Assembly (NCBI RefSeq): GCF_047149785.1 | Contig: NZ_BAAGBE010000001.1 | Coordinates: 2,232,001-2,296,000 of the forward strand | Length of the DNA: 64,000 bases | Source: Nitrobacter sp047149785 | GTDB lineage: Bacteria > Pseudomonadota > Alphaproteobacteria > Rhizobiales > Xanthobacteraceae | Direction: 5' to 3' | In this document: piece by piece, positions 51,058 through 59,503 of the stretch | Layout: every line of letters starts with the position of its first letter | Numbering within the stretch: the first letter of the stretch is position 1 | Translations under genes and position numbers: made by a program | The notes under the pieces: generated by a model | What the model was told of the DNA's origin: nothing | Databases searched by the model: none | The model's input: only the letters and a program-made list of their open reading frames with translations

Positions 51058-52634
51058 CAGATCATCTCCTCTGACTTGCGCTTCTTGGCCTGCGCGAGCG
51101 CGGCCTTGCGGAATTTCTCGCGGTAATCGGGCCGCAGCGTCGGCGTGTCCTGCCAGATCCCGGCCTTGTCGCCCTCGCCCACGCCCTCGAAGAACTCGCG
51201 CATGGTGTCGAAGCGGGCCTTGCCGGCGATCGCGGCATTGACGACCTGGGCGAGCGAGCCCGCGCCGGCGACGCCGAACAGCGGGCGGGCCGAAATCAGG
51301 TTGGTGAAATAGAGCGCAGGCGTGGCCTTGGCCTTCGCCTTCTGCACGACCGGCGTGGTGCCGATGGCGAGATCGGGTGCGAACTCCTCCATCGCCGCGA
51401 GATCCTGCTCGAGCGAGGCGCGATACTGAACGCGCACGCCCTTGGCTTCGAGCCACTCGCGGTCCGCGTCCGACCACGGCGTGCGCGGGCAGGCGGTGCC
51501 GACGTAACGCAGGTCCGCGCCGCTTTCGACCAGCAGCCGGCCGACCAGAAGCTCCGATCCCTCATAGCCCGACAACGTGATGCGGCCGCGGATCGTCTTG
51601 TCGGCGAGCGCGCCGGCGATCGCGGGCAGCGCGGCGTTCTTCGCCGCGTCGATGGCGCTCCGCGCGATCCCGCAAGCGGACCCGACCGCATCGAGCCAGG
51701 CGGCGGTGCCGTCGCAGCCGACAGGCGCCGAGCCAACAACAGTGCGGCCCGCGGCTTCGAATTCTCGGATCGAAGCCTTGTAGAACGGATGGATCGCGGC
51801 CACCACGGCGCAATCCAGCGCACCGTAGAGTTCGCGCCACTCACGCGTCGGGACGGCCGGACCGGCGGCGAGACCCATCGGGGCCAGCAGCATGCCGATG
51901 CCGACCGGATCGGCCGGAAACATCTCGCCGAGCAAGGTCACGGTCGGCTTGCCGGACTGCGGCGTGCGCGGCGCCTGCACCGGCCCCTGCTCTGCCTCGC
52001 GCCGCGCGTAGTTCAGCATCGCCGCCGCCAGCACGTCCTTGGCTTCGGCATGCGTGGGAACGCCGAAGCCCGGCACGTCGATGCCGATGACGCGGACGCC
52101 GTTGATTTCCTTCGGCAGGATTTGCAGCGGCACGCCGGAGGCGGTCGGCACGCACAGATTGATGACCACGACCGCGTCGTATTGCGCAGGATCGGCGAGC
52201 TTGAACACGGCGTCGCGGATGTCCTCGAACAGCTTTCCCGTCACCAGCGTCTCGGAGTTGAACGGCACATAGCCGACGCTGCGCCGCGCGCCATAGAAAT
52301 GCGAGGTGAAGGTCAGTCCGTAGACGCAGCAAGCCGAGCCTGACAGCACCGTCGCCGTGCGGCGCATGCGCAGCCCCACGCGCAGCGAGCCGAACGCCGG
52401 ACACATGCTTTGCGGCTGGTCGTGCGGACCCACCGGATAGTCGGCGGCGTAGCGCGCCAGGGTCTCGCTCTTGCCCGCCGCTTCGGCGGCCTTCTTCAAT
52501 TCGTCCTTGCCGGCATGACAGCTCAAGCCGCCCACGGCCGTCGCCGCGGACTCAGGCGCAGACTCAAGCACGGGAGCCGCGGCCTGAATGCCGCTCTCAC
52601 TCGTCGTCAGGTCCTGGCGAAGTACTTCGCTCAT
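51057..52634 (-). CDS. bchY: chlorophyllide a reductase subunit Y
   Basis: 525 aa. A variable 40-residue N-terminus leads to QPQSMCPAFGSLRVGLRMRR and SACCVYGLTFTSHFYGARRS, which carry the Cys cluster ligands. VVVINLCVPTASGVPLQILP provides another. Works with BchZ. Starts 13 bp after bchX. Confidence 0.96.
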   Translation of the reverse strand: MSEVLRQDLTTSESGIQAAAPVLESAPESAATAVGGLSCHAGKDELKKAAEAAGKSETLARYAADYPVGPHDQPQSMCPAFGSLRVGLRMRRTATVLSGSACCVYGLTFTSHFYGARRSVGYVPFNSETLVTGKLFEDIRDAVFKLADPAQYDAVVVINLCVPTASGVPLQILPKEINGVRVIGIDVPGFGVPTHAEAKDVLAAAMLNYARREAEQGPVQAPRTPQSGKPTVTLLGEMFPADPVGIGMLLAPMGLAAGPAVPTREWRELYGALDCAVVAAIHPFYKASIREFEAAGRTVVGSAPVGCDGTAAWLDAVGSACGIARSAIDAAKNAALPAIAGALADKTIRGRITLSGYEGSELLVGRLLVESGADLRYVGTACPRTPWSDADREWLEAKGVRVQYRASLEQDLAAMEEFAPDLAIGTTPVVQKAKAKATPALYFTNLISARPLFGVAGAGSLAQVVNAAIAGKARFDTMREFFEGVGEGDKAGIWQDTPTLRPDYREKFRKAALAQAKKRKSEEMI

Positions 52635-52647
52635 GGCGTCATGTCCG

Positions 52648-53646
52648 TCATACGTTGTCGTAGATCACTTCGAGCGAAGGCTTCGCCTTGACCTGCGGAC
52701 CGCACATGTCCTCGATCGTCGCCTTTTCCAGCACGACATCGCGTCCGACGTCAGAACTCTTGAACAGACTCAGCAATCCGTCATGCGTCAGCGTGCGCGG
52801 CTGCTGCGGCGGCGCGTCCGCGACGCGCGCCGCAAGCTCCTCGAACAGCGGCGCCCATGGCGTGCCGGGCCTGCCGATGATCTGGTAGCTGGCGCTCTTG
52901 CGGCGAATATCGTCGTCCGCCGGTATGGACGACAGCACGGGAATGCCGGCGGCTTGCGCGAAAGCGGCCGCCTCGCCGGTGCCGTCGTCCTTGTTGACGA
53001 CGATTCCCGCAACGCCGACATTGCCGCCGAGCTTGCGGAAATACTCGACCGCCGAGCAGACGTTGTTGGCGACGTAGAGCGATTGCAGGTCGTTGGAGCC
53101 GACGATGATGACCTTCTGGCACATGTCGCGCGCGATCGGCAGGCCGAAGCCGCCGCAGACGACGTCGCCCAGGAAATCGAGCAGCACATAGTCGAAGCCC
53201 CAGTCGTGGAAGCCGAGCTTCTCGATCAGTTCGAAGCCGTGGATGATCCCGCGACCGCCGCAGCCGCGGCCGACCTCCGGTCCCCCGAGTTCCATCGCGA
53301 ACACGCCGTCGCGCTTGAAGCAGACGTCGCCGATGCTGACCTCGTCGCCGGCGAGCTTCTTCTTTGACGAGGTTTCGAGAATGGTCGGGCAGGCGCGGCC
53401 GCCGAACAACAGCGAGGTGGTGTCGCTCTTGGGATCGCAGCCGATCAGGAGCACCTTCTTGCCGAGCTGCGCCATCATGTAGGACAGGTTGGCAAGCGTG
53501 AAGCTCTTCCCGATTCCGCCCTTGCCGTAGATCGCGATGATCTGCGTCGTCTTCGTCGGCGGCGCGGTGACCGGCGCATCGGGTTCGATCGCCGCCTCGG
53601 CGCGAAGATTGTCGGTCATGGCGCTGAGCTTGGGATGGACGTTCAT
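52648..53646 (-). CDS. bchX: chlorophyllide a reductase iron protein BchX
   Basis: 332 aa. P-loop YGKGGIGKSFTLANLSYMMA (about 40-59); the two cluster Cys are in GGPEVGRGCGGRGIIHGF and LGDVVCGGFGLPIARDMCQK. Dimeric ATP-dependent reductase that feeds BchY-BchZ. ATG overlaps the bchC stop. Confidence 0.96.
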   Translation of the reverse strand: MNVHPKLSAMTDNLRAEAAIEPDAPVTAPPTKTTQIIAIYGKGGIGKSFTLANLSYMMAQLGKKVLLIGCDPKSDTTSLLFGGRACPTILETSSKKKLAGDEVSIGDVCFKRDGVFAMELGGPEVGRGCGGRGIIHGFELIEKLGFHDWGFDYVLLDFLGDVVCGGFGLPIARDMCQKVIIVGSNDLQSLYVANNVCSAVEYFRKLGGNVGVAGIVVNKDDGTGEAAAFAQAAGIPVLSSIPADDDIRRKSASYQIIGRPGTPWAPLFEELAARVADAPPQQPRTLTHDGLLSLFKSSDVGRDVVLEKATIEDMCGPQVKAKPSLEVIYDNV

Positions 53647-54581
53647 GCAGATGCACTCCAGTCGAGGATCATTTTCAGACAGGCCGGATCATCGAACGCC
53701 ATCCGGTAGGCGCTTGCCGCCGACACGACGGCTTCGCGGTGGCTGATCAATCCGTCCAGCGAGAGTTTTCCGGAATCGATCAGGTCGCGCACCGCGACCA
53801 GATCGTCGTGACGCCATTCGGCGGCGATGCGGATGCGCGCTTCGCGCATGAAAGCCGGCGGGAAAGCGAAACTGAGCGGCGCGCTGTAAAATCCCGCGAG
53901 CACGACCTCGCCGCCGGGCGCGAGACGGGCAATCAGGCTGTCGAGCAGCGAGCCGTCGCCGCTGACATCGCAGATCACGCGATAGTCGCGCCGCGGATCG
54001 GCGGCGGGATCGATGACGTCGTAGCCGAGCGCGCCAGACGCGCGGTCCGGATTACGCTCCCACACGACCGGCGGCGCGCCGCCAAGCGCAATGGTCAGGC
54101 GCGCAAGGAGTCGCCCGAGCACGCCATGCCCGACGATGCAATCCGGCTTCGGGTCGCCGCGCAACGCATGATAGGCCGTGGCGGCCAGCGCGAGCAGCGT
54201 CCCCTGCTCGCCGAGATCAGCGTCGAACGCGACCGCGCGCTTCGCCGGCACCACGAGATGCGACGCAGCCGCGCCGAACAGGCTGCGCACCTCGCCGAAG
54301 CAGCCGGCGGCGCCGGGCACGAACACCCGCTCGCCTTTACGGAAGCCTGAATCGGCATCGCAGGACCGGACCCGGCCGACCGCCTCATAGCCCGGCACCA
54401 GCGGATAACCCATGCCGGGGAAAGCCGGCATCCGGCCCTCGAACAGCAGGCGCTCGGTGCCGGTGCTGATCGCGCTCCATTCGACATCGACCGCGAGATC
54501 GCCGTCGGGGACGTCGGCCAGGGTCAGCCGTTGCAGCGACAACTGCCTCGGCCTTTCAAATACGACGGCTAGCGTATCCAT
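53643..54581 (-). CDS. bchC: bacteriochlorophyllide a dehydrogenase (3-hydroxyethyl oxidation)
   Basis: 312 aa from ATG 54581. Zinc-type alcohol dehydrogenase fold without the full zinc set: EWSAISTGTERLLFEGRMP, GMGYPLVPGYEAVGRV, then the Rossmann part IVGHGVLGRLLARLTIALGG. It oxidises the C3 hydroxyethyl group to acetyl. The open frame continues upstream through the PpsR sites, so the inner ATG with GGGA six bases before it is chosen. Confidence 0.94.
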   Translation of the reverse strand: MDTLAVVFERPRQLSLQRLTLADVPDGDLAVDVEWSAISTGTERLLFEGRMPAFPGMGYPLVPGYEAVGRVRSCDADSGFRKGERVFVPGAAGCFGEVRSLFGAAASHLVVPAKRAVAFDADLGEQGTLLALAATAYHALRGDPKPDCIVGHGVLGRLLARLTIALGGAPPVVWERNPDRASGALGYDVIDPAADPRRDYRVICDVSGDGSLLDSLIARLAPGGEVVLAGFYSAPLSFAFPPAFMREARIRIAAEWRHDDLVAVRDLIDSGKLSLDGLISHREAVVSAASAYRMAFDDPACLKMILDWSASA

Positions 54582-54608
54582 GGCTATTCCCAGGATTGAC
54601 GGTCCGAG

Positions 54609-54677
54609 TGTCAGGTTATCCTTACCAATCCTAATGTCAACTGAAATTAACACTTAGATTGTCAGGACTGCGCGACA
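54609..54677. promoter_or_regulatory. three PpsR-type sites between crtF and bchC
   Basis: TGT-N12-ACC at 54609-54626 (one mismatch), TGT-N12-ACA at 54635-54652 (TGTCAACTGAAATTAACA, exact) and TGT-N12-ACA at 54660-54677 (exact, covering the crtF stop codon). Centres are 26 and 25 bp apart. On the minus strand a TTGACA within the middle site and TAACCT 16 bases on could form the bchC promoter, so PpsR would block polymerase directly. Confidence 0.75.
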
Positions 54678-55813
54678 ACGACGCTTGCGATCAGGGGAAT
54701 GCGGGTCGGGCGCCGACGAATGTTGCGAAAGCCTGCCAGATGAAGAAGTTGCCGCGTCGCGGCAAAGGTGCGGGGACGCCCGCTTCCCATCGCCTGGAGG
54801 TAGATTTCGAAATACGCCCCCACTGAATCGACGCCCGGCGCGCCCGCCAGCGGCTCGCCGATCACCAGCGTGCCCCCTTCGGGAAGCGCTTCCCGGACCC
54901 GCGCGAACAGGTTCAGGACCGCCTCGTCGCCATGGTCATGCACGACGCGAATCAAGGAGATCACATCCGCCCCGCGCGGCAGGGCGTCGGCCAGAAAATT
55001 CCCGCCGGCGACCGACGCTCGGTCGCCGAGCGAGGCGGCGGCGAATTTTTCACGCGCGATCGCGGCGACGTCGGGCAGATCGAACAGCTTCAACTCCAGG
55101 CGGGGAGCCTGACGTCCTGCCGCGATCAGGAAACTGCCGTCGCCGCCGCCGACGTCGAGCAGGCAGCGATGCCGCGCGAAGGAATAGGCGCCGAGCACCA
55201 TCTCCGCGACCATCGGCTGCGAGGCCGCCATCAGCGCGGTATAGGGCGCTACCGCCGCGCGCGTCAGTTCCGGCGCGGAAGGCGCGGCGGCGTAAGGCCA
55301 GTAGCGCGACAGCCGGCGCTCGCCGCTCGTTCCGGATAAAAGCGCGACGGGATCGGCGAGATCGGCATAGAGCGCCGCATGGTGCGCGACCATCGCGGCG
55401 ACACCGGGGTTGCCAAGCAACGCGGCGCCGAGCGGGCCGAGACCGAAGCCGCGTTCGCCGCGCCGCTCCAGCAGGCGCAGCGAGGCCGCCGCCTCCAGCA
55501 GCGCCGTCATCGCCTGCACGGGAATGGAAAAGCGCGCGGCCAGTGTCGCGGCCGGCTGCGGGCCGTGCTGCAACAACGAGAACAGGTCGAGCTGCACGCA
55601 GGCGGCCAGCACCTGCGAATAGACGAAGCCCGCGCAGAGATCGAACAGCGCGACGGCGTGGCGGCGCGCCACCGGCCGGGTCAGGGGAAACGCCGCGGCC
55701 CAGCGCTGGAAGCGCCTGCTGGACAGCAGCGTGTCGCGCAAGCCCCGCCAACGCTCACTGATGCCGCGAACAATCGGCATATCGTCGCCGGGCAGTCCGT
55801 CGCCGGCGGTCAT
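54662..55813 (-). CDS. crtF: demethylspheroidene/hydroxyneurosporene O-methyltransferase
   Basis: 383 aa from ATG 55813 (55780 is an alternative). Helical dimerisation domain (about 40-150) and SAM domain with CLLDVGGGDGSFLIAAGRQA near 225, then LPRGADVISLIRVVHDHGDE with the catalytic-region His. It methylates the tertiary hydroxyl of carotenoid intermediates toward spirilloxanthin. Separated from crtE by a repeat-bearing 143-bp gap. Confidence 0.93.
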   Translation of the reverse strand: MTAGDGLPGDDMPIVRGISERWRGLRDTLLSSRRFQRWAAAFPLTRPVARRHAVALFDLCAGFVYSQVLAACVQLDLFSLLQHGPQPAATLAARFSIPVQAMTALLEAAASLRLLERRGERGFGLGPLGAALLGNPGVAAMVAHHAALYADLADPVALLSGTSGERRLSRYWPYAAAPSAPELTRAAVAPYTALMAASQPMVAEMVLGAYSFARHRCLLDVGGGDGSFLIAAGRQAPRLELKLFDLPDVAAIAREKFAAASLGDRASVAGGNFLADALPRGADVISLIRVVHDHGDEAVLNLFARVREALPEGGTLVIGEPLAGAPGVDSVGAYFEIYLQAMGSGRPRTFAATRQLLHLAGFRNIRRRPTRIPLIASVVVAQS

Positions 55814-55882
55814 GGCTGGCCTCGCCGTCCACTGTCGCGTTTTCGAGCGAAGCATGCCCTCGGGCCTGACCGTGGGCTGATT

Positions 55883-55951
55883 CTGGTTCGCGCGAAGAAA
55901 CGCGTCGAAACAAAGATGGAAGTTCCGCTTCCGATTCTGTCAGAAGCGGAA
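55883..55951. repeat. dispersed palindromic element, copy 3 (reversed), in the crtE-crtF gap
   Basis: TTCCGCTTC ... GAAGCGGAA (55923-55951) forms a hairpin; to its left CTGGTTCGCGCGAAGAAACG then CGTCGAAAC is the reverse of the GTTTGACGCGTTTTCTTC module seen in copies 1 and 2. It sits just after the crtE stop inside a probable operon and may attenuate crtF expression. Confidence 0.65.
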
Positions 55952-55956
55952 AAACG

Positions 55957-56826
55957 CTAGGCGGCGAACTGCGCAAGCCGCTTCGGCACCAGACGCCTGG
56001 CTTCCTGCTCCATCAGGCGCCTCAACTCGTGCGCGTTGGCGCAGGGCGGCATCGCGCTGATGCCCTCGGCAACCAGCTCGTGCAGATGCGAGATGGCGCC
56101 GGCGATTCCATAGCGGATCACCGCGCTTGGACGTCCGAGCGCGGCATCCTTGCCGACCGGCTTGCCCGCCTCCTCCTCGTCGCTTGCGGCATCACTGATG
56201 TCGTCGGCGACCTGATAGGCTTCGCCGATCTTGTCGCCGAGCGCGCGCCATGCCTCGGCATCCTCCACGCCGGCCGCCACCGCGCCGCAAACGGTCGCTG
56301 CGGCGAACAGCGCGCCGGTCTTCGAGCGATGATAGCGCGACAGATCAATCTCGTCCTCGCACTCCCAGGCCTGGCCGGCGACGATCCCGAAAGGCACGCC
56401 GACGGCCGCGCCGACCGTCGAGATCAGCCTGACCAGCCGCCGCGGCGAGCATGAGGCACGCGCCATGGTCTGAAACGCGAGAACGATCAGCGCATCGCCG
56501 GCGAGAACCGCCAGCGGCTGGCCATAGGCTGCGTGGACGGAAGGTCGCCCGCGGCGCAATGCGGCGTCGTCGAAGCACGGCAGGTCGTCGTGCACGAGAG
56601 AGGCGCAATGCAACAGCTCGAGCGCGGCGCCTGCCGCTTCCGTCGCGCCGGGCTCGTCATCGCCGCACGCGCTGGCGACCGCATGGCAAAGCCTTGGCCG
56701 GACCCGCGCCCCTCGCGGAAACACCGAGGCCCGCATCGCCGCGGCCAACCGCGGCGGACATCCAGACTGTTCTGCCGATCCCACCGCCTTGTTGAGGGCT
56801 CCTTCGATCCGGGTCGCAACATCCAT
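55957..56826 (-). CDS. crtE: geranylgeranyl diphosphate synthase
   Basis: 289 aa. First Asp-rich motif HDDLPCFDDAALRRGRPSVH (about 79-98) and second motif VADDISDAASDEE near 207. All-helical polyprenyl synthase that makes C20 diphosphate for carotenoids and for the bacteriochlorophyll tail. AGGAGG precedes the ATG by six bases. Divergent from crtD across two PpsR sites. Confidence 0.94.
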   Translation of the reverse strand: MDVATRIEGALNKAVGSAEQSGCPPRLAAAMRASVFPRGARVRPRLCHAVASACGDDEPGATEAAGAALELLHCASLVHDDLPCFDDAALRRGRPSVHAAYGQPLAVLAGDALIVLAFQTMARASCSPRRLVRLISTVGAAVGVPFGIVAGQAWECEDEIDLSRYHRSKTGALFAAATVCGAVAAGVEDAEAWRALGDKIGEAYQVADDISDAASDEEEAGKPVGKDAALGRPSAVIRYGIAGAISHLHELVAEGISAMPPCANAHELRRLMEQEARRLVPKRLAQFAA

Positions 56827-56869
56827 GGCAACCTCCTGGCCGGGCCTGCCCGGCTATGTCAGCATCTTG

Positions 56870-56912
56870 CGTCAGTTATAATTGACAATTGACATGTAAA
56901 TAAGAATAGACA
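56870..56912. promoter_or_regulatory. PpsR sites in the crtE-crtD divergent promoter
   Basis: CGT-N12-ACA at 56870-56887 (one mismatch) and TGT-N12-ACA at 56895-56912 (TGTAAATAAGAATAGACA, exact), centres 25 bp apart. TTGACA at 56889-56894 with GATATT 18 bases on is a plausible crtD promoter; TATAAC on the minus strand could serve crtE. One bound tetramer would repress both directions. Confidence 0.75.
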
Positions 56913-56953
56913 GATATTTTCGGACTGCAAGTGGATTGTTTGCGAGGCGCATC

Positions 56954-58483
56954 ATGGGCAGCCGCCGGGTGGTGGTGATCGGAGCAGGCATCGCGGGATT
57001 GAGCGCGGCCGTCACGCTGGCGGCCCGCGGCCTCGACGTCACCGTGGTCGAGCGGTCCGGCCGCCCCGGCGGCAAGATGCGCGAGGCCGCCATCGGCGAC
57101 CGGCGGATCGACTCGGGCCCCACCGTCTTCACCATGCGCTGGGTGTTCGATGCCCTGTTCGACGAGATCGGCGAGCGGCTCGACGACCACGTCGCGCTCA
57201 AGCCGCTCGACGTGCTCGCGCGCCACGCATGGACCGACGGCAGCCGCCTCGACCTGTTCGCGGACGAGGCGCGCACGGCGGACGCGATCGGCGATTTCGC
57301 GGGCAGCGCCAACGCCCAGGGCTTCAGGACCTTCAGCGCCGACGCGAAGAAGATCTTCAATGTGCTCCGCGAGCCGTTCATCTGCGCGCCCGAGCCGAGC
57401 ATGGCCGCATTGCTGCGAAGCGCGGGCTTTCGCGACCTGCTGTCCATCAAGCCGTTCCAGTCGCTCTGGAAGGCTCTCGGCGGATATTTCCGCGATCCGC
57501 GCCTGCAGCAATTGTTCGGCCGCTACGCCACCTATTGCGGATCGTCGCCGTTCGATGCGCCGGCGACATTGATGCTGGTCGCGCATGTCGAGAGCGCAGG
57601 CGTCTGGTCGATCGAAGGCGGCATGCACCGGCTCGCCGCGGCCTTGTCGGCAATCGCCGCAAAACACGGCGCGTCCTTGCGCTACGACACCGACGTCGCT
57701 GACATCCTCGTCGACTCCGGCCGCACCACCGGCATCGCCCTCGCGAACGGCGAGCGCATCGACACTGACGCCGTGATCGTGACGGCCGACGTCGCCGCAC
57801 TCGCGCGCGGCCTGCTCGGCCGCGACACCGCGCGGTTCGCCACAAACGTTCCCGACAGAGCGCGCTCGCTGTCGGCGATGACATGGAGTTGCATCGCCAC
57901 GACCAGCGGATTTCCGTTGCTGCGGCACTCGGTGTTCTTTTCGAAAAACTACCGCGCCGAATTCGACAGCATCTTCAGCCACCGCCGCATGCCGGACCAG
58001 CCGACCGTCTATGTCTGCGCGCAGGACCGTGACGACGGCCCTGCCAAGCCTGCCGCGGACGAACGGCTGTTCGTGCTGGCCAACGCGCCGCCGGTCGGCG
58101 ACCAACATCGTTACGCACCTGAGGAGATCAGCGAATGCGCCAAGCGGGTTTTCGGAATGCTGGAGCGATGCGGGCTCACCCTCAGGACCACGCCGGCACT
58201 GACGCAGGTCACCACGCCGACCGACTTCGAGCGGATGTTTCCAGGGACGGGCGGCGCGCTTTACGGCCGCAGTTCTCACGGCTGGTTGGCGTCGTTCCAG
58301 CGGCCGGGTGTGCGAACGAAGCTTCCGGGCCTCTATCTGGCGGGCGGGAGCGTGCATCCGGGACCGGGCGTGCCGATGGCGGCGCTGTCGGGGCGGATGG
58401 CGGCGGCGAGCCTGATCGCGGACCTGGGCTCGACCGCATCGTCGCGAAAAACGGCTATGCGTGGTGGTACGTCGACGCGCTGA
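56954..58483 (+). CDS. crtD: methoxyneurosporene (hydroxyneurosporene) desaturase
   Basis: 509 aa from ATG 56954, with GAGG seven bases upstream. FAD motif VVVIGAGIAGLSAAVTLAAR near the N-terminus, then GRPGGKMREAAIGDRRIDSG and the C-terminal YLAGGSVHPGPGVPMAALSG of phytoene-desaturase-like enzymes. Introduces the C3,4 double bonds. The last 13 residues after DLGST look unlike CrtD and are probably read from the start of crtC in the other frame. Confidence 0.93.
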   Translation: MGSRRVVVIGAGIAGLSAAVTLAARGLDVTVVERSGRPGGKMREAAIGDRRIDSGPTVFTMRWVFDALFDEIGERLDDHVALKPLDVLARHAWTDGSRLDLFADEARTADAIGDFAGSANAQGFRTFSADAKKIFNVLREPFICAPEPSMAALLRSAGFRDLLSIKPFQSLWKALGGYFRDPRLQQLFGRYATYCGSSPFDAPATLMLVAHVESAGVWSIEGGMHRLAAALSAIAAKHGASLRYDTDVADILVDSGRTTGIALANGERIDTDAVIVTADVAALARGLLGRDTARFATNVPDRARSLSAMTWSCIATTSGFPLLRHSVFFSKNYRAEFDSIFSHRRMPDQPTVYVCAQDRDDGPAKPAADERLFVLANAPPVGDQHRYAPEEISECAKRVFGMLERCGLTLRTTPALTQVTTPTDFERMFPGTGGALYGRSSHGWLASFQRPGVRTKLPGLYLAGGSVHPGPGVPMAALSGRMAAASLIADLGSTASSRKTAMRGGTSTR

Positions 58484-59349
58484 GCGACGACGGCCGACAA
58501 GGCATCACGCTCATCGCCTTCGTCGGCAGCGTGTTCTCGCCCTATTACGCACTCGCCCGCCGGCTCGGACGGGCCGCCGATCCGCTCGACCATTGCGCGC
58601 TCAACGTCGCGCTCTATGGCGAAAAGCGCAAATGCTGGGCGATGACCGAGCGCCGCCGCGGCGCGATCCGCCGCGACGCCCGTGAATTCGTGATCGGACC
58701 GAGTTGCATTGACTGGGACGGCGACGCGCTTACGTTCAGGATCGACGAAGTCACTTGTCCGCTTCCATCCCGCCTGCGGGGCACCGTCCGGGTCTATCCG
58801 TCCGCGCTGACCGCGGAGACCTTCGCGCTGGACGCCGCCGGCCGTCACCACTGGCGGCCGATCGCCGCCTGCTCGCGCGTCCAGGTCGATTTCCAGGCGC
58901 CCACCATGCGGTGGCTCGGCGGCGGCTATTTCGACATGAATTACGGCGAAGCGCCTCTCGAAGACGATTTCCGGGGATGGGAATGGTCTCGCGCCGGCAC
59001 CCGAACAGGAACGATCGTCTCTTACGACACTACGGCGCGCGGCAGCGCCGACAGCGCCAGCCTCGCCTTGCGTCTCGACCGGACCGGCGCGATCGACCGC
59101 CTCGCGCTGCCGCCGCGGGCCAGACTGCCGTCAACGGGCTGGCGCATCGCGCGGACGGCTCACAGCGACGCGCAGTCTCCCCCGACCGTGACGCGGACGC
59201 TTGAGGACGCGCCGTTCTATGCGCGCTCGCAAGTGTCGGCGAGCCTTTTCGGCGAGTCCGTCGATCTCGTTCACGAGAGCCTGTCGCTGGACCGCTTCCG
59301 CATGCCGATCGTGCAGGCGATGCTGCCCTTCCGCATGCCGCGATGGTAG
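58408..59349 (+). CDS. crtC: hydroxyneurosporene synthase (carotenoid 1,2-hydratase)
   Basis: About 313 aa. CrtC similarity begins near LDRIVAKNGYAWWYVDALSD and continues through FVGSVFSPYYALARRLGRA, RDAREFVIGPSCIDWDGDAL and MNYGEAPLEDDFRGWEWSRA to the end. No ATG, GTG or TTG occurs in frame between 58171 and about 58527, so the start given is where similarity begins. Options are a non-standard start, expression as a -1 frameshift product of crtD, or a sequence error. It adds water to the terminal double bond. Convergent with the small gene at 59360. Confidence 0.85.
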   Translation, partial: EPDRGPGLDRIVAKNGYAWWYVDALSDDGRQGITLIAFVGSVFSPYYALARRLGRAADPLDHCALNVALYGEKRKCWAMTERRRGAIRRDAREFVIGPSCIDWDGDALTFRIDEVTCPLPSRLRGTVRVYPSALTAETFALDAAGRHHWRPIAACSRVQVDFQAPTMRWLGGGYFDMNYGEAPLEDDFRGWEWSRAGTRTGTIVSYDTTARGSADSASLALRLDRTGAIDRLALPPRARLPSTGWRIARTAHSDAQSPPTVTRTLEDAPFYARSQVSASLFGESVDLVHESLSLDRFRMPIVQAMLPFRMPRW

Positions 59350-59359
59350 CATGAGGTTC

Positions 59360-59503
59360 TCAGTCGCCGGCGCTTCGCCCCTCGCCCGGCTCGCGCTCGC
59401 CGCGCTTGCGGTCGAGCCGCCGCCCCTGCCATTCGAGCAGCGCCCAGCCCAGCGCGAACATCGCAACCACGCAGAACTCGATGAGTCCGCCCATCCCGTT
59501 CAT
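59360..59503 (-). CDS. 47-residue membrane protein coupled to crtB
   Basis: 47 aa: MNGMGGLIEFCVVAMFALGW forms a single helix, followed by a strongly charged tail (RRLDRKRGEREPGEG). The ATG overlaps the crtB stop (ATGA), strong evidence for real translation in the crtI-crtB operon. It occupies the spot where some PGCs have tspO but is not TspO. Function unknown. Confidence 0.62.
   Translation of the reverse strand: MNGMGGLIEFCVVAMFALGWALLEWQGRRLDRKRGEREPGEGRSAGD

Noticed and set aside
49597..51126. 509-codon plus-strand frame opposite bchZ
   Set aside because: Arg/His/Gln-rich shadow without domain signal; bchZ covers the same DNA with full similarity.
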